A stretch of 60,062 nucleotides of DNA from Iodobacter sp. BJB302 (lineage in GTDB: Bacteria; Pseudomonadota; Gammaproteobacteria; Burkholderiales; Chitinibacteraceae). The notes below the pieces were generated by a model. That model ran no database searches and was not told where the DNA came from. It was given only the letters and a program-made list of their open reading frames with translations. Position numbers and translations under genes: made by a program. The first letter of the stretch is position 1; every line of letters starts with the position of its first letter. The stretch is taken from contig NZ_PDZG01000023.1 in the NCBI RefSeq assembly GCF_002735645.1, positions 1 to 60,062 on the forward strand, in the 5' to 3' direction. Shown one piece after another: positions 45,821 to 55,320 of this stretch.

Positions 45821-48800
45821 GCCATTGCCAGACAGCCTTGGGCTAGATTTTGTCAGCGACGATGCGCTATCGGGCTTTCGACTGCAGCGCTTAGAAGTCT
45901 TCAACTGGGGCACTTTCGATGGCCGCGTTTGGGCGCTGCATCCTGCTGGAAAAAACTCACTACTAACAGGAGATATTGGCTCAGGTAAATCAACCTTAGT
46001 GGATGCTGTTACCACCCTGCTGATTCCTGCCCATCGAATTGCTTATAACAAGGCAGCAGGAGCGGATAATAAAGAGCGCTCCTTACGCTCCTATGTGCTT
46101 GGGCATTATAAATCGGAGCGAAACGAGGCCAGTGGTAATGCCAAGCCCGTTAGCCTGCGAGATAACAATAGCTACTCGGTGATTCTTGGTGTGTTTCATA
46201 ACGAGGGCTACGATCCAACCATTACCTTGGCGCAAGTGTTTTGGATGAAGCAGGGAGCGAGTCAGCCAGAGCGCTTTTATGTGGGCGCAGAGCAAGATTT
46301 AACCATCGCCACAGACTTTGCCCAATTTGGCGGCGATATTAACGCGCTACGTAAAAGACTGAGGGCCAGCAAGGCCGAGCTATTCGATAGCTTCCCGCCC
46401 TATGCCGCATGGTTTCGCCGCCGCTTTGGCATTGAAAACGATCAGGCTTTAGAGCTATTTCATCAAACTGTTTCGATGAAATCAGTTGGCAATCTCACCG
46501 ATTTTGTCCGCAGCCATATGCTCGAGCCATTCGACGTGGCGTCGCGGATTAGCGCACTCATCGGCCATTTTGACGATCTAAACCGTGCTCACGAAGCCGT
46601 ACTAAAAGCGAAGCGACAAGTAATCTTGCTGACGCCGCTAGTAGCAGACACAGAACGTCACACCAAGCTAAGCAGCCAGCTCGAAGATTTACGCCTCAGC
46701 CGCGAAGCGCTCAGGCCCTACTTTGCTGGCCATAAACTGGCCCTGCTCGATAAACGAATCAGCCATCTACTGGATGATTGCAACAGGCAGCAAGCGCAAA
46801 TTGAAAAGCTCGAGCAGCAACGCAGCGAGCAAAGGTATAGCGAGGCCGAGCTAAAGCAAAATATCAGCGATAACGGCGGCGACCGGCTGGAATTCTTAGC
46901 CGCCGAAATCCAACGTAAAGAGCAAGCACGCCAAGCCAAAGAGAAAAAAGCCGAGCGCTATGCCGAGCTGGTCAGCGCGATTGGCGAGCAGCCTTGCACA
47001 AACGAAAGCGCCTTTCTTAAACAGCAACTTGGCTTTGCCGCCATTAAAGACGCCGCTGAAGCGGAAGATGCCCAACTTAAGAATACCGAAAGAGAGCATG
47101 ACTTTAGCTTTCTGCAAGGTAAGAAAGAGCGTAATGCCCTCGTTGCAGAAATCAGCAGCCTGAAAGCGCGGCTTAGCAATATTCCGGATGAGCAAGTCAG
47201 AATGCGTGCAGCGCTATGCAGCGCCTTAAGCCTCAACCCCGCTGACATGCCCTTTGCTGGTGAGCTGCTACAAGTACATGAGGACGAAAAAGACTGGCAA
47301 GGCGCGGCAGAAAGAATGCTACGCAGCTTTGGTTTATCCCTGCTGGTGCCGGATGAGCATTACGCCAAGGTGGCCGATTGGGTCGATAAAACCCATTTAA
47401 GAGGCCGCTTGGTGTATTTCCGCATCCGCCCAAGCAGCCACAGCACGCCACAAAACCTAGGGCCCGATTCACTGGCACGTAAATTGGCGGTAAAACCCGA
47501 TTCGCCTTTTTACCACTGGCTAAAAAACGAAATCGACAAACGCTTTGACGTGGCCTGCTGCGCCAACCAAGAGCAATTTCGTCGCGAAACTCGCGCCATC
47601 ACGCAAGCAGGGCAAATCAAAGCGCCTGGCGAGCGCCATGAAAAGGACGACCGCCACAGCCTGACTGATCGCAGCCGCTATGTGCTGGGCTGGAGCAATC
47701 TGGATAAAATCGCCGCGCTGGAAGCCAATAAACTGACGCTTGAAGCCGAAATGGCCAAAATAGCGGCGCTCATTGGCGCAATCAAGGCCGAACAAAATGT
47801 ATTAAAAGATCAGCTCACAGCCTTATCTAAGCTGGATGAATACAGCGATTTTAAAGAACTCGATTGGCAAGAATTAGCCTTAGAAATAGGTAAGCTAGCA
47901 GACGAAAAACGCCAACTAGAATCCGCATCGGATCTACTACAAGGCCTTAGCCTGCGCCTAAAAGCACTGCAAGCCGAGCTGGCAGAGACAGAAAACACCT
48001 TGGCAGATAAAATCTGCGACTCAGGTAAAAGCCAATCCAGATTGGAAGATGCCAAGAGCTTACACACTCAAACTCAGCTTCAATTAAATGAAGCTCAGCC
48101 CTCGCTCATCCCACTAGAAAAACTCGACGCCATGCGTAGCGAAGCGCTGGGGGAGCACCAACTTTCGGTTGAATCCTGCGAAAACCGTGAGCGCGAAATA
48201 CGCGACTGGTTGCAAAAGCAGATGGATAGAGAAGCGCAAAAAATCAGCAATCTAGGTGAGCGTATCGTCAAGGCGATGACCTCCTACAAGGAAGAATTCA
48301 AGCTAGAAACCGCCGAAACTGACGCCAGTATTGCGGCAGCCTTTGAATACAAGACCATGCTAGATGCGCTACAAGCCGACGATCTGCCTCGTTTTGAAGC
48401 GCGCTTTAAAGAACTGCTGAATGAAAACACCATCCGCGAAGTGGCCAATTTTCAATCACAGCTAGCGCGTGAGCGCGAAACCATTAAGGAGCGGATCGCG
48501 CTAATTAATGGCTCGCTGACGCAAATCGATTACAACACCGGCCGCTATATCGAGCTGCAAGCCCAGCCGACACCCGATGCCGATATTCGGGATTTCCAAA
48601 GCGAATTGCGCTCGTGTACCGAAGGCGCTTTAAGTGGCTCCGAAGACGCTCAGTATTCTGAGGCCAAGTTTCTGCAAGTGAAACAAATTATCGAGCGCTT
48701 TCGCGGCCGCGAAGGACAAACCGAGCAAGACCGTCGCTGGACGAATAAAGTGACCGATGTGCGAAGCTGGTTTGTATTTACTGCCAGCGAGCGCTGGCGC

Positions 48801-49181
48801 GAAGACAACACCGAACACGAGCATTATTCAGATTCGGGCGGTAAATCGGGCGGGCAGAAAGAAAAACTGGCTTACACCATCCTCGCCGCCAGCCTTGCTT
48901 ATCAATTTGGTTTGGAATGGGGTGCGGTGCGTTCCAGATCGTTCCGCTTTGTGGTGATCGACGAAGCTTTTGGCCGTGGCTCGGATGAATCGGCGCAATA
49001 CGGCTTGCGGCTATTTGCCCAGCTCAATCTGCAACTCTTGATCGTCACGCCTTTGCAAAAAATCCACATCATCGAGCCCTTTGTCGCCAGCGTCGGCTTC
49101 GTCCACAACGAAGCCGGCCGCGCCTCCATGCTGCGTAATTTATCGATAGAAGAATATCGTAGTGAAAAGGCAGCGAAGTAA
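45813..49181 (+). CDS. jetC: Wadjet protein JetC (SMC-like ATPase)
   Basis: JetC is the SMC/MukB-type motor of Wadjet; the family dimerises around DNA and extrudes loops using ATP. The 1122-residue product has Walker [11 protein letters not shown] (52-61, Lys59), an ATP-binding N-terminal head, coiled-coil stretches (about 300-450 and 640-900, such as [20 protein letters not shown]), a central hinge-like portion, then the signature [20 protein letters not shown] and Walker B FVVIDEAF (Asp1050, Glu1051). All key residues are intact. A clear ribosome site GGAGG stands eight bases before the ATG. A 126-bp inverted pair of repeat A lies between this gene and jetD. Confidence 0.95.
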   Translation: MTKPLPDSLGLDFVSDDALSGFRLQRLEVFNWGTFDGRVWALHPAGKNSLLTGDIGSGKSTLVDAVTTLLIPAHRIAYNKAAGADNKERSLRSYVLGHYKSERNEASGNAKPVSLRDNNSYSVILGVFHNEGYDPTITLAQVFWMKQGASQPERFYVGAEQDLTIATDFAQFGGDINALRKRLRASKAELFDSFPPYAAWFRRRFGIENDQALELFHQTVSMKSVGNLTDFVRSHMLEPFDVASRISALIGHFDDLNRAHEAVLKAKRQVILLTPLVADTERHTKLSSQLEDLRLSREALRPYFAGHKLALLDKRISHLLDDCNRQQAQIEKLEQQRSEQRYSEAELKQNISDNGGDRLEFLAAEIQRKEQARQAKEKKAERYAELVSAIGEQPCTNESAFLKQQLGFAAIKDAAEAEDAQLKNTEREHDFSFLQGKKERNALVAEISSLKARLSNIPDEQVRMRAALCSALSLNPADMPFAGELLQVHEDEKDWQGAAERMLRSFGLSLLVPDEHYAKVADWVDKTHLRGRLVYFRIRPSSHSTPQNLGPDSLARKLAVKPDSPFYHWLKNEIDKRFDVACCANQEQFRRETRAITQAGQIKAPGERHEKDDRHSLTDRSRYVLGWSNLDKIAALEANKLTLEAEMAKIAALIGAIKAEQNVLKDQLTALSKLDEYSDFKELDWQELALEIGKLADEKRQLESASDLLQGLSLRLKALQAELAETENTLADKICDSGKSQSRLEDAKSLHTQTQLQLNEAQPSLIPLEKLDAMRSEALGEHQLSVESCENREREIRDWLQKQMDREAQKISNLGERIVKAMTSYKEEFKLETAETDASIAAAFEYKTMLDALQADDLPRFEARFKELLNENTIREVANFQSQLARERETIKERIALINGSLTQIDYNTGRYIELQAQPTPDADIRDFQSELRSCTEGALSGSEDAQYSEAKFLQVKQIIERFRGREGQTEQDRRWTNKVTDVRSWFVFTASERWREDNTEHEHYSDSGGKSGGQKEKLAYTILAASLAYQFGLEWGAVRSRSFRFVVIDEAFGRGSDESAQYGLRLFAQLNLQLLIVTPLQKIHIIEPFVASVGFVHNEAGRASMLRNLSIEEYRSEKAAK

Positions 49182-49206
49182 GATCGCAAGAAGAATCACA
49201 AGGATA

Positions 49207-49264
49207 AAAAACCCAAATCTTGAACCACGGAGGGCACAGAGAACACGGAGTTTCACGGAGAAAA
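49207..49264 (+). repeat. Repeat A, copy 10 (left arm of an inverted pair)
   Basis: Close to consensus: AAACCCAAATCTTGAACCAC, then GGAGGGCACAGAGAACACGG and AGTTTCACGGAGAAAA. Located between jetC and jetD. Confidence 0.9.
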
Positions 49265-49274
49265 CCTTGCTCAT

Positions 49275-49332
49275 TTTTTTCTCCGTGACTCCCCGTGTTC
49301 TCCCAAACTCTGTAGTTTAAGATGTGGGTTTT
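49275..49332 (-). repeat. Repeat A, copy 11 (right arm of an inverted pair)
   Basis: The plus strand reads TTTTCTCCGTGACTCCCCGT, GTTCTCCCAAACTCTG, ending GATGTGGGTTTT. Pairing with copy 10 would form a long imperfect stem in the jet mRNA. Confidence 0.88.
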
Positions 49333-49400
49333 AAACGGGGTCAGATTTCCTTCCTGGCAGGATGTCTACAAAAAATTTTCCCAAACAATGAGCTACAAAA

Positions 49401-50570
49401 ATGACATGGACCACCCCGATCGAGCTGCATGCCCAAGTTAAAAAACTTTGGGATAGGGGTGAGATACTGGCTGCTTTAATCAGCGGCGAGCCGCTTTTTC
49501 CTAAGCGCTTGCGGCTCAAAGGCCCCTCTTCCGCCGAGCTATCCAGCCATTTTGATGCGGCAAGAGCTTGGATTAGCGAGCTAAAAACAATGCGCCATTG
49601 CCGCATTACCATGCGGGAAATAAATCACCGGACCCTTGGCACAAACAGCCTGCCAGATCAGGCATGGATCGATACTCAGGAAAACGCTTTGGCGCTGATC
49701 GGTAAAACCGCTGAGGCCACACGGTTTAAACAGCTGTTTGCTGTAACACACAATCAACAACTTCATCCCTGGCTGGCCAAACGCGCCTTACGGGCGCTGG
49801 AGCTGGCAGACGATTGGCCTAAGCTGCTGGCAATTGTAGCTTGGCTACAAAGCCACCCGCAGCCAGGCATTTATCTGCGCCAGGTTGATCTGCCTGATGT
49901 ACACAGCAAATTGATCGAATCCCATCGTGGTGTATTGGCCGAATTACTCGATCTGGCCTTGCCACCAGATGCCATCAACAGCTCAGCAACAGGCATCACC
50001 CAATTTGCTCAACGCTATGGCTTTTGCGATAAACCGCAGCGAGTGCGTTTTCGGATTCTCGACCCGGCATATGCCTTACTGGCCAACGATGCCGATATTA
50101 CCCTCGATGCGGCCAGCTTTGCCCAGCTCAAGAGCAAGATCAGCATGGTCTTCATCACCGAAAATGAAGTCAATTTTTTAGCCTTTCCCAAGCACCCCCA
50201 CAGTATGGTGATCTTTGGCTCAGGCTATGGTTTTGACATGCTGGCGCAAGCTCAATGGCTGAATAACTGCCAAATTTATTACTGGGGCGATATCGACACC
50301 CATGGCTTTGCGATTCTGGACCAGTTACGCAGCCATTTTCCGCATGTGCAATCGCTGCTGATGGATAGGCAAACGCTGCTGTATTTTAAGAGCCAATGGG
50401 GGCAAGAAGAGACACCCAGCTCTGCTGAGCTAACGCAGCTGAATCATGAAGAAGCCGCGCTTTTTGCAGATTTAAAACACCATACAATCCGCAATAAGCT
50501 GCGACTAGAGCAAGAAAAAATCGGCTTTCACTGGCTGGAGCAGGCTTTAGCCAAATTGCCATCGGAGTGA
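49401..50570 (+). CDS. jetD: Wadjet protein JetD (DUF3322/DUF2220, TOPRIM nuclease)
   Basis: JetD is the nuclease subunit that cuts the plasmid after JetABC has acted. The 389-residue product has an N-terminal DUF3322 region (IELHAQVKKLWDRGEILAAL; FPKRLRLKGPSSAELSSHFD) and a C-terminal DUF2220 TOPRIM region (ISMVFITENEVNFLAFPKHP with Glu, then IYYWGDIDTHGFAILDQLRS with DxD). Both metal-binding motifs are intact, so the system looks functional. It lies 219 bp after jetC, farther than usual, because the A10/A11 repeat is in between. Its last 43 bp overlap the end of fdhD on the other strand. Confidence 0.93.
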   Translation: MTWTTPIELHAQVKKLWDRGEILAALISGEPLFPKRLRLKGPSSAELSSHFDAARAWISELKTMRHCRITMREINHRTLGTNSLPDQAWIDTQENALALIGKTAEATRFKQLFAVTHNQQLHPWLAKRALRALELADDWPKLLAIVAWLQSHPQPGIYLRQVDLPDVHSKLIESHRGVLAELLDLALPPDAINSSATGITQFAQRYGFCDKPQRVRFRILDPAYALLANDADITLDAASFAQLKSKISMVFITENEVNFLAFPKHPHSMVIFGSGYGFDMLAQAQWLNNCQIYYWGDIDTHGFAILDQLRSHFPHVQSLLMDRQTLLYFKSQWGQEETPSSAELTQLNHEEAALFADLKHHTIRNKLRLEQEKIGFHWLEQALAKLPSE

Positions 50571-51352
50571 ATCACCCTCTCCGGGCGGGTATAAACAGTA
50601 AAACGCTGCCCACGCACAAAGCCGAGCAGGGTGATATTAGCCAGCCTTGCCTGTTCAACAGCCAGATGGCTGGGGGCGGAGATTGCGGCAATGATAGGCA
50701 TTTGGGCGCGGGCGGCTTTTTGGATAAGATCATAAGAAAGTCGTGAAGACATCAGCAGCAGGCCATCCGGCCTTTGCCGCTGGCTGGCTAAATGGCCGAT
50801 CAATTTATCTAAGGCATTATGGCGGCCAAGGTCTTCAAAAACCGTTAACTGCCCTGCTGCCCACCAACCCGCAGCATGCACGCCGCCTGTTTGCTGATTG
50901 ATGATTTGCAGCTGACTTAAGGCCTGCATCCCGGCCAGAATATCCTGTGGATTAATTTTAAAATCAGAATCAAATGCGGGTGGTGCACGCATCACCTCGG
51001 CCAGCTGCTCAGTGCCACACAGGCCACAAGCGGTACGGCTTTGCAGATTGCGGCGACGGCTGCGCAGCTTAGCGGCAAATTGATTGGGAATTTGCAAATG
51101 CGCCTCATAGCCATCGTGGCTGGCTCTGATTTCCACAGCCAGTATCTGGTAATAGGCATCCACAATGCCCTCGCTCAGGCTAAAGCCAATCACCAGTTGC
51201 TCCAGATGAAGCGGGCTGCACAGCATCACCAGATAGGCCACGCCGTTGTAAACCAGGAGCAGCGGTACTTCTTCAGCCACCTGCTGCTCCAGCACTTGTA
51301 AGCCATCATCGGAATAAAAATGTGCTGTTACGGTTTGAATTCCCTCGCTCAT
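50528..51352 (-). CDS. fdhD: Formate dehydrogenase accessory sulfurtransferase FdhD
   Basis: FdhD passes sulfur from IscS to the molybdenum cofactor (bis-MGD) before insertion into formate dehydrogenases. The 274-residue product has the cysteine pair ACGLCG (Cys109, Cys112), EVPLLLVYNGVAYLVMLCSP, GVHAAGWWAAGQLTVFEDLGRHNALDK in pieces, and SSRLSYDLIQKAA. The start overlaps the stop of the oxidoreductase gene by 4 bp (ATGA), so the pair is coupled. The 3' end overlaps jetD tail-to-tail by 43 bp. Confidence 0.95.
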   Translation of the reverse strand: MSEGIQTVTAHFYSDDGLQVLEQQVAEEVPLLLVYNGVAYLVMLCSPLHLEQLVIGFSLSEGIVDAYYQILAVEIRASHDGYEAHLQIPNQFAAKLRSRRRNLQSRTACGLCGTEQLAEVMRAPPAFDSDFKINPQDILAGMQALSQLQIINQQTGGVHAAGWWAAGQLTVFEDLGRHNALDKLIGHLASQRQRPDGLLLMSSRLSYDLIQKAARAQMPIIAAISAPSHLAVEQARLANITLLGFVRGQRFTVYTRPERVIHSDGNLAKACSSQ

Positions 51353-53571
51353 GCTTGCAGATATACCACTAAGGCTTTGCTGGCCGGTGTCATCGCGTCA
51401 ACGGCGTAATAATCCAGGGGCACCAGCGGATTGGTTTCCGGAAAATACGCAGCCAGACAACCACGCGGCGTATCAAAAGGCTGCAGGCGAAAATCATTCA
51501 CCTGCCGCTCGCGGTCAAACCACACTGAAACGATATTCACATACTGATCGGCCTGTAAGCCCAGCTCAGCCATATCCTCAGCATTAATAAATAATACTTT
51601 CCGCTCATTCTGAATGCCGCGATAGCGGTCATTTCTGCGGTACACCGTGGTGTTGTACTGATCGTGGCTGCGGATAGTCGAAAGGAGCAGCAGTGGATGC
51701 GTGGTTAAGCCCTGCAGCTGATCACGGACAGGCGCTTGCAAGGCATGCACTTTAAAACGCGCCTTGCCCACCACCCAGCGCCGCTCTCTTGCCGTATTAC
51801 CCAGATAAAAACCGCCAGGCACGCGCACCCGCTGATTAAAACCGGCAAAACCCGGAATCGCGACGGCAATCATGTCGCGGATCAAATCGTAATCCTGAAT
51901 CAAGGCCATAAAATCAATCGGGCAATTACTCAGCGTGGCGGCCGCCATACGCGCCACGATTTCTGGCTCGGACAATAAATGCGGGGACGCTGGCGTTTTA
52001 ACGCCCTGCGTCAGGTGCACCATACTCATCGAATCTTCAACAGAAATGCTTTGCGGCTGATCATTTTGCAGATCGATTTCGGTGCGGCCAAGGCAGGGCA
52101 AAATCAGCGCATCCAGCCCCGGCACAAGGTGCGATCGATTCAGCGTGGTGTTGATATGCACGGTCAGGTTTTGCTTACGCAATGCTGCGTGCGTGCGCTC
52201 GGTATCCGGCGTGGCAGCGGCAAAGTTACCCCCCATAGCGATAAACACCTTGCCCTTGCCTGACTCCATTGCAGCAATGCTTTCCACCACATTGCGCCCT
52301 TGCTGGGATGGCGGCGTAAAACCACAGGCCTTACCTAGTTGCTGCAAAAAGGCCGCACTGGGGCGCTCATTAATCCCCATGGTGCGATCGCCCTGCACAT
52401 TGGAATGCCCGCGCACCGGGCAAACTCCCGCACCGGGCTTGCCGATATTGCCCTTCACCAGCAGCACATTGCAGAGCATCTGGATAGTCGCCACCGCATG
52501 CTGATGCTGGGTAATGCCCATACCCCAGGTAATAATCGTGGCTTTGCTCCGGATATACACATCACCAAGCTGCTTTAATTTGGCCAGTGTTAAGCCGCTA
52601 TGGCTGACCAGATCTTCCCAAGAAGTGGCGGTAATATCGGCCACCAACTCGGCATAGCCTTCGGTATGCTCAGTAATAAAAGCCTGATCAGCCGCTCCTG
52701 CCTCCAGCACCAATTTAAGCAGCGCCTTAGCAATCGCCAGATCGCCGCCCAGCTGCGGCTGAACATACAGCGAGGCAATAGGGGAAGCGGAGTTGCGCAA
52801 CATTTGCAGCGGATTTTGCGGATCCTGAAACGAGACTAAGCCGCGCTCTTTCAGCGGGTTAATCACCACAATCTGGCAGCCCCGCTCTGCCGCTTCATGC
52901 AAAGTACCCAGCATGCGCGGATGATTTGTGCCGGGGTTTTGCCCAAAAATAAAAATCGCCTCGGCGTGCTCAAAGTCTTCCAGCGTCACCGTGCCCTTAC
53001 CCACCCCAATGCTGGCATTCAGCGCAAAGCCGCTGGGCTCGTGGCACATATTCGAGCAATCGGGCATATTATTCGTGCCATAAAGACGCACAAATAATTG
53101 ATATAGAAACGCCGTTTCATTACCGGTACGCCCCGAGGTATAAAAATGCGCCTCGTCTGGCTTTATCTCTTGCAAATGCCTTGCAATCAGCTGAAACGCA
53201 TCATCCCAGCTAACCGGCACATAGCGATCACTTGCCGCATCAAAGCGCATTGGCGCGGTCAGCCTGCCCTGCTGCTCCAGCGAATAATCATCCCATAGCT
53301 GCAAATCGCTGACGGTATACTCTGCAAAAAAATCAGCCTCAAGCCGCTTTGATGTAATCTCGTGGCCAATCGCCTTGGCTCCGTTCTCACAAAATTGCAC
53401 ACGGGTATTGGGTTTGTCCGGCCAGGCACAGCCTGGGCAATCGAAACCATCCGGCTGATTGGCGTTGGCTAAGGCAATCACGGATTTGCCCGCATGACCT
53501 GGCTCGATGGTAGCAAGCGTTGCTTTTAGCGCGCCCCAGCCGCCCGCTGGCGATGGATTTTTCTGCGACAT
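51349..53571 (-). CDS. FdhF/YdeP-family molybdopterin oxidoreductase
   Basis: The 740-residue product (ATG 53571, ribosome site AGGAAA) is a soluble bis-MGD enzyme of the YdeP type. It starts with FDCPGCAWPDKPN (Cys45, Cys48), has HFYTSGRTGNETAFLYQLF, GKGTVTLEDFEHAEAIFIFG, GQNPGTNHPRML, WGMGITQHQHAVATIQMLCN, VRGHSNVQGDRTMGINERP and the C-terminal QYNTTVYRRNDRYRGI of the cofactor-binding domain. The second pair of Cys for a full 4Fe-4S cluster is not evident, as in YdeP. Substrate is not certain; formate is suggested by the coupled fdhD. An upstream in-frame extension of 76 codons looks non-coding. Confidence 0.9.
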   Translation of the reverse strand: MSQKNPSPAGGWGALKATLATIEPGHAGKSVIALANANQPDGFDCPGCAWPDKPNTRVQFCENGAKAIGHEITSKRLEADFFAEYTVSDLQLWDDYSLEQQGRLTAPMRFDAASDRYVPVSWDDAFQLIARHLQEIKPDEAHFYTSGRTGNETAFLYQLFVRLYGTNNMPDCSNMCHEPSGFALNASIGVGKGTVTLEDFEHAEAIFIFGQNPGTNHPRMLGTLHEAAERGCQIVVINPLKERGLVSFQDPQNPLQMLRNSASPIASLYVQPQLGGDLAIAKALLKLVLEAGAADQAFITEHTEGYAELVADITATSWEDLVSHSGLTLAKLKQLGDVYIRSKATIITWGMGITQHQHAVATIQMLCNVLLVKGNIGKPGAGVCPVRGHSNVQGDRTMGINERPSAAFLQQLGKACGFTPPSQQGRNVVESIAAMESGKGKVFIAMGGNFAAATPDTERTHAALRKQNLTVHINTTLNRSHLVPGLDALILPCLGRTEIDLQNDQPQSISVEDSMSMVHLTQGVKTPASPHLLSEPEIVARMAAATLSNCPIDFMALIQDYDLIRDMIAVAIPGFAGFNQRVRVPGGFYLGNTARERRWVVGKARFKVHALQAPVRDQLQGLTTHPLLLLSTIRSHDQYNTTVYRRNDRYRGIQNERKVLFINAEDMAELGLQADQYVNIVSVWFDRERQVNDFRLQPFDTPRGCLAAYFPETNPLVPLDYYAVDAMTPASKALVVYLQA

Positions 53572-53876
53572 TCTGGCTTTCCTAAGCTCAATTGCATATT
53601 GAGAACAAAACACGGCTCCGATGTGGATAGGGTGATCTGCTCCGCCCCATCTCTTGCCTAATCTTACGTAAGCAATACATTTCAATCTATCTATCTTTAA
53701 GAAAATATTCACGTAAGCATTTAAACAGCGACAAACCGCTCTATTTAATTCTAACAACTTGATCAGCCAAAGCGCACAAATACTCTGTATCCGCCTCATT
53801 CAAATAACTGTGCCCGCCCACAAAAGATGGCATTAGAATAGCGCCCACAAAAATGATTCTTAATCAGGTTATCAAT

Positions 53877-54599
53877 ATGAGTTTGGCTGCAAGCTTCTTT
53901 CGCTGGCATCGCTGGATAGGCTATCTGGTGGCATTTCAGGTTTTGGCATGGATACTGGGCGGACTGCTGTTTGCCTGGCTCCCTTTTCAGGATTGGATTA
54001 AATGCGGCGAAGTGATGGAAAAACCACGCCAGCCACTGCCTGCTAATTGGGCGGCTCAGATCGGCCCCATGCCCACTGATAAAGGCGCTTTGCTCGGCGT
54101 GCAAAGCATCGCAACCGCCACCGGCCCGGCACTTAAACTGCGTTTTGAAAAAGAAGAGCTGCTTTTGAGTGTGGCAGGCGGTGCAGTCACAGCAGCCAAT
54201 GCCAGCAACATCAGCCAGTTTGCCCTCAGTATCTATAAGGGCGAAGGCAAATTAGCTGAAGTAATCAAAATCAAAGAAGCCCCTCGCCGCCTTGGCATGG
54301 TGCATGAGTTTTCTGCCCGCCAGAATGTATGGGTGGCACGGTTTGATGATGCGCTGCAAAGCCGTTTTTACTTTGACGGCCAGAGCGGCGAGCTATTAGC
54401 TGCCCGCAACGAAGCGTGGGTGATTTACGACTTTTTCTGGCGCTTACATGTGATGGATTACAGCGAGGGCGAGGATTTTAACAATAGTCTGTTGCGCGGC
54501 ACCTCCATCGTCGCCATGGGGCTGACCATTACCGGCTTTGCTCTCAGTTTCTTTGCGCTAAGGCGGAGCTGGCGAAGAAAAAGGCAAACCAAGTCTTAA
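53877..54599 (+). CDS. PepSY-domain membrane protein
   Basis: From ATG 53877 the product is 240 residues: MSLAASFFRWHRWIGYLVAF, a first membrane helix (about 14-34), a periplasmic PepSY-like region (ESIATATGPALKLRF-type sequence; FYFDGQSGELLAARNEAW), the motif FFWRLHVMDYSEGEDFNN, and a second helix (about 207-229). Such proteins often go with iron uptake or reduction. A weak Fur-like palindrome (TGATTCTTAATCA, 53853-53865) lies just upstream. The last residues (RQTKS) and the stop codon come from repeat A12, so the original C-terminus may have been changed by repeat insertion. Confidence 0.8.
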   Translation: MSLAASFFRWHRWIGYLVAFQVLAWILGGLLFAWLPFQDWIKCGEVMEKPRQPLPANWAAQIGPMPTDKGALLGVQSIATATGPALKLRFEKEELLLSVAGGAVTAANASNISQFALSIYKGEGKLAEVIKIKEAPRRLGMVHEFSARQNVWVARFDDALQSRFYFDGQSGELLAARNEAWVIYDFFWRLHVMDYSEGEDFNNSLLRGTSIVAMGLTITGFALSFFALRRSWRRKRQTKS

Positions 54600-54621
54600 A
54601 CCACAGAGGATGCAGAGAAAA
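54585..54621 (+). repeat. Repeat A, copy 12 (partial)
   Basis: AAACCAAGTCTTAAACCACA then GAGGATGCAGAGAAAAA; shorter than other copies and starting inside the PepSY gene. The C linker (CATCAGCAAACAGCGAAAA, 54711-54729) and B copy 7 follow. Confidence 0.75.
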
Positions 54622-54747
54622 ACAGCACTCTCGCAGGGCGGGTGAAACCCACGTATTTTTCAGTACCGCTCGCGGGTTTCACCCCATGGGCGCTAACCAC
54701 CTTGGTTTTCATCAGCAAACAGCGAAAATCGAGTGACTACGCTCTTT

Positions 54748-54991
54748 GCACGGGGCTTTTAGAGTCCCCTTGAAGCGCGCCGAAGCGAGGAACAAGCGGG
54801 GCGGGGTTTCGGTGAGGATGTTTGAGCGAAGCGAGTCCCGCAGCCGCCGCCTCGCTTGTCCGCAGCGAGGGGTTTCGTGCTTTGTGGGGCGGCCTTCTTT
54901 TGGTTGTTTTCTTAGCCGTTCAAGAAAAGAACGCCCCTGCGTGGCTACCGCTCCAAAATCAACGTGCCGAAGGCACTAAAAAGTTCTTTTT
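54748..54991 (+). repeat. Repeat B, copy 7 (~244 bp)
   Basis: A full B unit of the GTGGCTACCGCTCC subtype in the convergent space between the PepSY gene and the small ORF. The remaining space (54622-54747, 54992-55035) shows a GGGCGGGTGAAACCC / GGGTTTCACCC inverted pair at about 54636-54685 and no gene. Confidence 0.85.
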
Positions 54992-55035
54992 GACTTTGCT
55001 TAGCGCATATGGGGTTTCACCCACCCTACAACGCA

Positions 55036-55239
55036 TCAAGCCTGATCAGCACCAGACTGATCATCCCTTAAACGAAAACAGGCCCGCTCGAATAAATCCT
55101 GTATATCAGGCTCCAGCTCACAGGCACCGGCCAACCGCTCCAGCAAATTGGCCGCTTGCTGTGCGGCATGATGGCAGCCCGTTTCATGGTGCTTCAGCAA
55201 GAGGCTTAAAGCGCCAATACCTAGATCTCCATTGCCCAT
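55036..55239 (-). CDS. Small conserved-looking protein of unknown function, likely Fur-controlled
   Basis: The 67-residue product starts MGNGDLGIGALSLLLKHHET and is mostly helical and acidic, with two His pairs (KHHETGCHHAAQQAANLLER), and ends in FRLRDDQSGADQA. I do not recognise the family. Support for a real gene comes from a purine-rich AGGGCAGGAA just before the ATG, a protein-like composition, and a Fur-like box at 55292-55310 upstream. The 82-bp space to chrA holds that box, so it may have its own iron-regulated promoter. The Cys/His content could suit metal binding, which is speculation. Confidence 0.55.
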   Translation of the reverse strand: MGNGDLGIGALSLLLKHHETGCHHAAQQAANLLERLAGACELEPDIQDLFERACFRLRDDQSGADQA

Positions 55240-55291
55240 TTCCTGCCCTCACAAGCTTGATGAAAGAATGATCCTTTAGTGTAATATAGTT

Positions 55292-55310
55292 GATATTAAT
55301 TATCATTTAT
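55292..55310 (-). promoter_or_regulatory. Fur-like box before the small ORF
   Basis: GATATTAATTATCATTTAT matches 13 of 19 positions of the consensus GATAATGATAATCATTATC. It is 53 bp upstream of the small ORF start and just beyond the end of chrA. Confidence 0.6.
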
Positions 55311-55320
55311 ATTTCACACC

